Positions 59,810 to 64,000 of a stretch of 64,000 bases of DNA are shown piece by piece. The position numbers and the translations under genes are program-made. How positions within the stretch are numbered: position 1 is the stretch's first letter; each line of letters opens with the position of its first letter. The notes under the pieces were generated by a model. It was not told the DNA's origin. It saw nothing but the letters and a program-made list of their open reading frames with translations, and ran no database searches. The stretch is from Flavobacteriales bacterium (GTDB lineage Bacteria; Bacteroidota; Bacteroidia; Flavobacteriales_D; Sanyastnellaceae), in the NCBI GenBank assembly GCA_022428205.1, contig JAKMCW010000040.1:62001-126000 (forward strand). The letters are read 5' to 3'.

Positions 59810-61231
59810 ATGCATTCTGCCTTTTCTTCTGAGTTCATTGCCGCTGCCCGAGGGCATGGCATTTCAGAGGCAGAATTAAGCAGACAGTGGGCGCGGCTGC
59901 AAAAAGGCCCTTCTCATTGTCAGCCCGAAGCAGCGTGTCAACGCGGCCAAGGCATCAAATCACTTTCTGGTCAAGCGATGGCCCGCTTGGCAGAGCGCGG
60001 TGCGAAACTCAGCAGTGAAGAAGCCGTGCGTTTTGTTCCGGCCAGTGGTGCCGCCAGCCGCATGTTCAAGGCCCTCGCCTCGGGCAACAGGGAAGCGGTC
60101 AGCCAATTCGACGCGAGATGGGACGCCTTCCCTTTTCGCGGTGCGGCCGAGGCGACCGGCCCTTGCGACACCATTGAGGAGCGTTTGGATGCGGTGATGG
60201 CACGGCTCGGCTTGCCGGCCCAACCCAAAGGAGGGTTGCCTTTTCACAGGTATGGATCGGTTGCGCGAACCGCTTTTGAAGAGCACATGCACGAATGGAA
60301 GGCGACCCTGCCGGGAGTGGAGTCCCCCAAAGTGCATTTCACCTTGCCTGAAATAGGCAGGGAGCACTGGGCGCAACGCCTCGAAGCATGGGCGAATGAC
60401 CTCGGCGTGGAGGTCACCACTTCGGTGCAGCATCCCGCAACGGATGCCATGGCGATGGACAGTCAGGGAAAGCCGTTTCTAAAGGAGGATGGGTCACCGT
60501 TGTTCAGGCCTGGAGGCCATGGTGCGCTGCTGCGCAACATGAGCGATCTCGCTCAGGCCCACCCAGGTGCCATGTTGAGCATCAAAAACATCGACAATGT
60601 GCGCCCTACAACGGCCCATGATGAGGTGTTGCCTTGGCGCAAAGCGTTATTGGGCTTGGCAGCAGAACTCAAGGAGTCGAGGACGGAAGCCTTAGAGGCG
60701 CTGTCCACGGGCAATACCCGGTTGGCAGAAGTGTGGCTGGGCAGGGGGATGTGCTATCCTGGCGAACCCCGGGTCGAAGGCGAACAGGCCCTCCGGGATG
60801 CACTGGATCGCCCTTTGTTGGTCGCCGGGATGGTGCGCAATGAAGGTGAGCCAGGCGGCGGTCCCTTTTGGCTCCGGGATGACGAGGGCACGTTGCGGGC
60901 ACAGATTGTAGAGTCTGCAGAAATGGACCTGGGCGACCCCAGAATCGGCAATTGTATCGCCGGGGCGACCCATTTCAATCCAGTGGACTTGGTGTGCGTA
61001 TTGCACCGCGCGGACGGCACCCCATACGATCTCGACCAATTCGTGGATCTTCGGCGTGATTTCTTGGTCTCCAAGTCATTTGGCGGACGCCCCTTGGTCG
61101 GGCTGGAGCATCCAGGGCTTTGGAATGGGGCCATGGGCCGATGGAACACCCTGTTCGTAGAGGTTCCATCTCAAACCTTTGCGCCTGTCAAGACCGTATT
61201 TGACCTTTTGCGCCCGGCACACCAGGTCTAA
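59810..61231 (+). CDS. DUF4301-type protein
   Basis: VRFVPASGAASRMFKAL, LFRPGGHGALLRNMSDL, MLSIKNIDNVRP, GDPRIGNCIAGATHFNPVDLVC. Start revised to 59810. Confidence 0.8.
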   Translation: MHSAFSSEFIAAARGHGISEAELSRQWARLQKGPSHCQPEAACQRGQGIKSLSGQAMARLAERGAKLSSEEAVRFVPASGAASRMFKALASGNREAVSQFDARWDAFPFRGAAEATGPCDTIEERLDAVMARLGLPAQPKGGLPFHRYGSVARTAFEEHMHEWKATLPGVESPKVHFTLPEIGREHWAQRLEAWANDLGVEVTTSVQHPATDAMAMDSQGKPFLKEDGSPLFRPGGHGALLRNMSDLAQAHPGAMLSIKNIDNVRPTTAHDEVLPWRKALLGLAAELKESRTEALEALSTGNTRLAEVWLGRGMCYPGEPRVEGEQALRDALDRPLLVAGMVRNEGEPGGGPFWLRDDEGTLRAQIVESAEMDLGDPRIGNCIAGATHFNPVDLVCVLHRADGTPYDLDQFVDLRRDFLVSKSFGGRPLVGLEHPGLWNGAMGRWNTLFVEVPSQTFAPVKTVFDLLRPAHQV

Positions 61232-61235
61232 CAGC

Positions 61236-61272
61236 AAAAAAGGCGGCCTTCCGAAGAAGACCGCCTTTCTTG
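61236..61272. terminator. Bidirectional terminator between convergent genes
   Basis: aaaaaaggcgg ccttccgaagaaga ccgcctttctt; lies between convergent CDSs ending at 61231 and 61291. Confidence 0.85.
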
Positions 61273-61290
61273 AAGCGTTCAGAATGAGGT

Positions 61291-62598
61291 TTAGCTCTTG
61301 AGGATCCGGATGGATACCACTTGGCGTCCGCTCAAAAGGCGCAAGCTGTAAATGCCGGGGCGGAGGTTGCCGAGGTCAGTGAAGCGCACAGGGCGGTCCA
61401 ACTTACCAGCCGTCAGTGAGATGGCTTTCACGGGCATGCCTTGATGGTCAAGCACCTGGAGGAGGGCGCCATCTTGCAAGGTTCCGCGGATATCGACATT
61501 GAGGACATCGCCACAAGGGATGGGGAAGGCGCTCAATGAGAGTTCTGCGCGGCCCTCATCGGTTCCTTGGACATCTTCGGCGGTGGCCACTTCAAGGCCT
61601 GCAGCCATGGCAGTATTGAAGGGCACAGCCTGACCGTCTACGTAGAGGCGGCCGAAGTCGGTGTTGTTGACACCCTTGGCCAAGATGGCTATGCGGGCAC
61701 CCTCGGGGCACGTCACCTTCAGGGCGAGGCGCTGGTCCTTCCGAACACTGCCATCGTCAAAGGTCAGCTTCAACTCACCATCGGTCACGTTTTCGTTATT
61801 GAACGTGCCAGATGCGATCAGGTCGCCGTTGAAGTGCATGAGGGCGTATTCGTAGTCAAAGCCAGGCTCAACAAAGGGTGTGGCCAACTTGATTTCAACC
61901 ACACGTCCGCGGTTGCAAGAAGTAAAGGTCTGCATGAAGCCACCGCCATTGACGTTGATGACACCATTGGACTCACGCTGAGCCATGATGCAGTCGCCAG
62001 AAACGGCGAGGTCCAATCCTGAAGCGGTGCGGCTCATGACGTTGTCAGGCACGTCGTTGGAGCTAATGCCGGACTTCTTTCCTTCATCGGCAGCGTTCAA
62101 AGTGGGTTCTGCGCCGCGAATGCCCGAAGTAAACTTGGCGTTCTTGTTCAGTACGCTGTTGTTGAGGCGAGCTTCGCCGACAAACTGATCTGCTTCTTCG
62201 GTGCCAGGAATGACACAGGTAGCACCGTCACGGGCACGCACCATGATGGTAAAGCCGTCATTCTTCAAAGTCGGAATGGCGAGGTTACCCAACACCAGGC
62301 TGGTGCCGTTATAGTTGGCTGCGGTCACCGTCGTCATCGCCTTGCGGGTGTAGTTGTCATCGAGGATGGCCACGTCGAGGTAGCCGCCGTTGAAGTCAAC
62401 TGCGGCGATAAGCTCGACATAAGAAATGGCGCCTTTGCTGCAAGCCCGGAATGACTGGGTGAATTGACCGTCAAGAAAGATGGCGGTGTTGATGTAGTCC
62501 TGTTCCACCTTGCACAGTTCCTCCTGCGGAGAAAAAGCTGAGGCGGTCTGGAAGAAGGTGCCCAAGAGGGCGAGGGTAAGGGAAATTGTGCGAATCAT
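61291..62598 (-). CDS. Secreted protein with T9SS type A sorting domain
   Basis: Signal peptide; C-terminal LSLSAFPIPCGDVLNVDIRGTLQDGALLQVLDHQGMPVKAISL..GNLRPGIYSLRLLSGRQVVSIRILKS. Confidence 0.85.
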   Translation of the reverse strand: MIRTISLTLALLGTFFQTASAFSPQEELCKVEQDYINTAIFLDGQFTQSFRACSKGAISYVELIAAVDFNGGYLDVAILDDNYTRKAMTTVTAANYNGTSLVLGNLAIPTLKNDGFTIMVRARDGATCVIPGTEEADQFVGEARLNNSVLNKNAKFTSGIRGAEPTLNAADEGKKSGISSNDVPDNVMSRTASGLDLAVSGDCIMAQRESNGVINVNGGGFMQTFTSCNRGRVVEIKLATPFVEPGFDYEYALMHFNGDLIASGTFNNENVTDGELKLTFDDGSVRKDQRLALKVTCPEGARIAILAKGVNNTDFGRLYVDGQAVPFNTAMAAGLEVATAEDVQGTDEGRAELSLSAFPIPCGDVLNVDIRGTLQDGALLQVLDHQGMPVKAISLTAGKLDRPVRFTDLGNLRPGIYSLRLLSGRQVVSIRILKS

Positions 62599-62677
62599 TC
62601 TGAAGAGGTTTGTGTGGATTCAGGGCCCTTTACGGCCTCGTTTCCTTCTTGGTTTCAAAATGTGTTGGGGGCAGCAC

Positions 62678-62701
62678 AAAAAAGCGACATAAATCGCTTA
62701 A
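62678..62701 (-). terminator. Terminator downstream of the lpxA-ABC gene pair
   Basis: Minus strand aagcga-tttatg-tcgctt followed by TTTT; 28 nt after the ABC CDS. Confidence 0.7.
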
Positions 62702-62728
62702 AATCAGGGTATTAAGGACTTAAAAAAA

Positions 62729-63361
62729 TCAGGAAGCGGGAAATTCCCACACGGCCTGTGCACCGGGATATTCCCCTGGATCATGGTTCGACGCGACCAC
62801 CAAAGACCGGCCCTTCTGCCAGTCTGAGACCAGCTGTGCATACCAGGTTTTGCCTGCGCGGTCGAGGTGGGAGGTGGGCTCATCCAGAAACAGCGCGGTA
62901 CAATCCGTTGAAAAAGCCAGCGCCAGTGCCAGCCGCTGACGCATGCCAGAGCTCAAGTCGCGCACGCGCACATGTCCTTTCTCCTGCAGAAGCGCCAGCG
63001 CAGCAACGGCATGTACATCTGACCCTGGCAGGGCTGGCCGCAGTTTTTGGTGCAATCGTATGTGCTCGGTTACGGTCAAGTCAGCGAGCAACGATTGGTC
63101 CGGGGCACAATAGGCGATGTTCAGAGGCAGCTGCATGGCGTCCAAAGCCTGTGTTCCAGTGCGCCAGGTGACGGTGCCTTCACTGGGGCGGTCGAAACCG
63201 CACATCAGCCGCAGCAGACTGGACTTTCCGCTTCCATTGGCTCCCAAAATGGCGAGGGTGTCACCCGGCGCAACCGAAAGGCTAACGTGGCGCAAAACCC
63301 ATACCCTTCCGTGGCGTTTACCCACCCCGTCTACTGAGATACCAAGGGCGGAGCTGGGCAT
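62729..63361 (-). CDS. ABC transporter ATP-binding protein
   Basis: ILGANGSGKSSLLRLMCGF, DLSSGMRQRLALALAF, LFLDEPTSHLD. Confidence 0.92.
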   Translation of the reverse strand: MPSSALGISVDGVGKRHGRVWVLRHVSLSVAPGDTLAILGANGSGKSSLLRLMCGFDRPSEGTVTWRTGTQALDAMQLPLNIAYCAPDQSLLADLTVTEHIRLHQKLRPALPGSDVHAVAALALLQEKGHVRVRDLSSGMRQRLALALAFSTDCTALFLDEPTSHLDRAGKTWYAQLVSDWQKGRSLVVASNHDPGEYPGAQAVWEFPAS

Positions 63362-64000
63362 TAGAAGGGGCCGCGTACGATGCCTTTGTCCGAGGCGCGG
63401 ATGAAATCGAGGATGGTTTCCTTGGCGTCACTGACGGGCAATTCAAGCTCAGCGACCTTGAGGGCCTGCGACATGTTTCCCCCTGTGACATACAGGGTGC
63501 GGTAGATGTCCTCCACTGCCCTCACAAATTCGTCAGCAAAACCGCGTCGGCGCAATCCGATGGCATTGACGCCGATGTAGCTCAAGGGCTCGCGGGCGAC
63601 CTTCACAAAGGGAGGAATGTTCTTGCGGACCAACGATCCCCCTGCGACAAAGGCATGTTGTCCGATGCGCACAAATTGTTGCACCGCGACCACGCCTTCG
63701 ATGATCACCCAATCTTCTACCGTCACGTGCCCCGCGATGTTGGCATTGTTGGCAAGGACACAATGGTCGCCAACCACGGCGTCATGGGCGATGTGGGTGT
63801 AGGCCATCAACAAGCAATGAGAGCCCACGCGGGTGGTCATCCGGTCTGTGGTGCCGCGGTTGATGGTGCAGCACTCCCGAATGGTGGTGTGGTCTCCAAC
63901 CACAACCGTGGTGTTCTCTCCGGCGTATTTGAGGTCCTGCGGCATTCCACCGATGACAGCGCCCGGAAAGACGCGGCAGTGGGCGCCGATGCGGGACCCG
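63361..64000 (-). CDS. lpxA: Acyl-ACP--UDP-N-acetylglucosamine O-acyltransferase, C-terminal part (continues beyond window end)
   Basis: Left-handed beta-helix hexapeptides, TTIRECCTINRGTTDRMTTRVGSHCLLMAYTHIAHDAVVGDHCVLANNANIAGHV; reading frame open to 64000. Confidence 0.95.
   Translation of the reverse strand, partial: GSRIGAHCRVFPGAVIGGMPQDLKYAGENTTVVVGDHTTIRECCTINRGTTDRMTTRVGSHCLLMAYTHIAHDAVVGDHCVLANNANIAGHVTVEDWVIIEGVVAVQQFVRIGQHAFVAGGSLVRKNIPPFVKVAREPLSYIGVNAIGLRRRGFADEFVRAVEDIYRTLYVTGGNMSQALKVAELELPVSDAKETILDFIRASDKGIVRGPF

Overview
The window is a gene-dense chromosomal segment of a Bacteroidota (Flavobacteriales-like) bacterium. The assignment rests on type IX secretion / gliding genes (gldJ, PorP/SprF-like, porU, porV), T9SS-type C-terminal domains, a TAnnTTTG-type -7 promoter motif and the asnS-rpoN pair. 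Most of the window is core genome: mutS (5' end only), clpX, clpP, tig, tRNA-Leu, efp, rnhB, tyrS, murF, ispF, pdhA, pdhC, recG, anmK, a Glu/Leu-type dehydrogenase, nhaD, exbB-exbD-tonB, folC, tRNA-Val, gpmI, asnS, rpoN, galE and lpxA (partial). Accessory or lineage-specific content includes a polysaccharide ligase/chain-length/glycosyltransferase group, a 1541-aa mosaic surface protein, a vanadium-haloperoxidase-like secreted enzyme with a dockerin-like tail, a choice-of-anchor-L-like protein, a pair of Trp-rich putative outer-membrane proteins, a PiT-like membrane protein next to a LuxE-like protein, and a DUF4301-type protein with nucleotidyltransferase-like motifs. I found no CRISPR array, prophage, transposon or obvious defence island. 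The main candidates for follow-up are: (1) -7 promoter motifs 4-11 nt from several start codons, with the two tRNA genes as internal calibrators, suggesting leaderless mRNAs; (2) a Cys-flanked dockerin-like C-terminus shared by two otherwise unrelated secreted proteins that lack a recognisable T9SS CTD; (3) motif evidence that DUF4301 is a divergent UDP-sugar-pyrophosphorylase-like enzyme; (4) a PiT-like protein with duplicated P-[VM]-STT motifs. All family calls come from reading the sequence; no database search was run.
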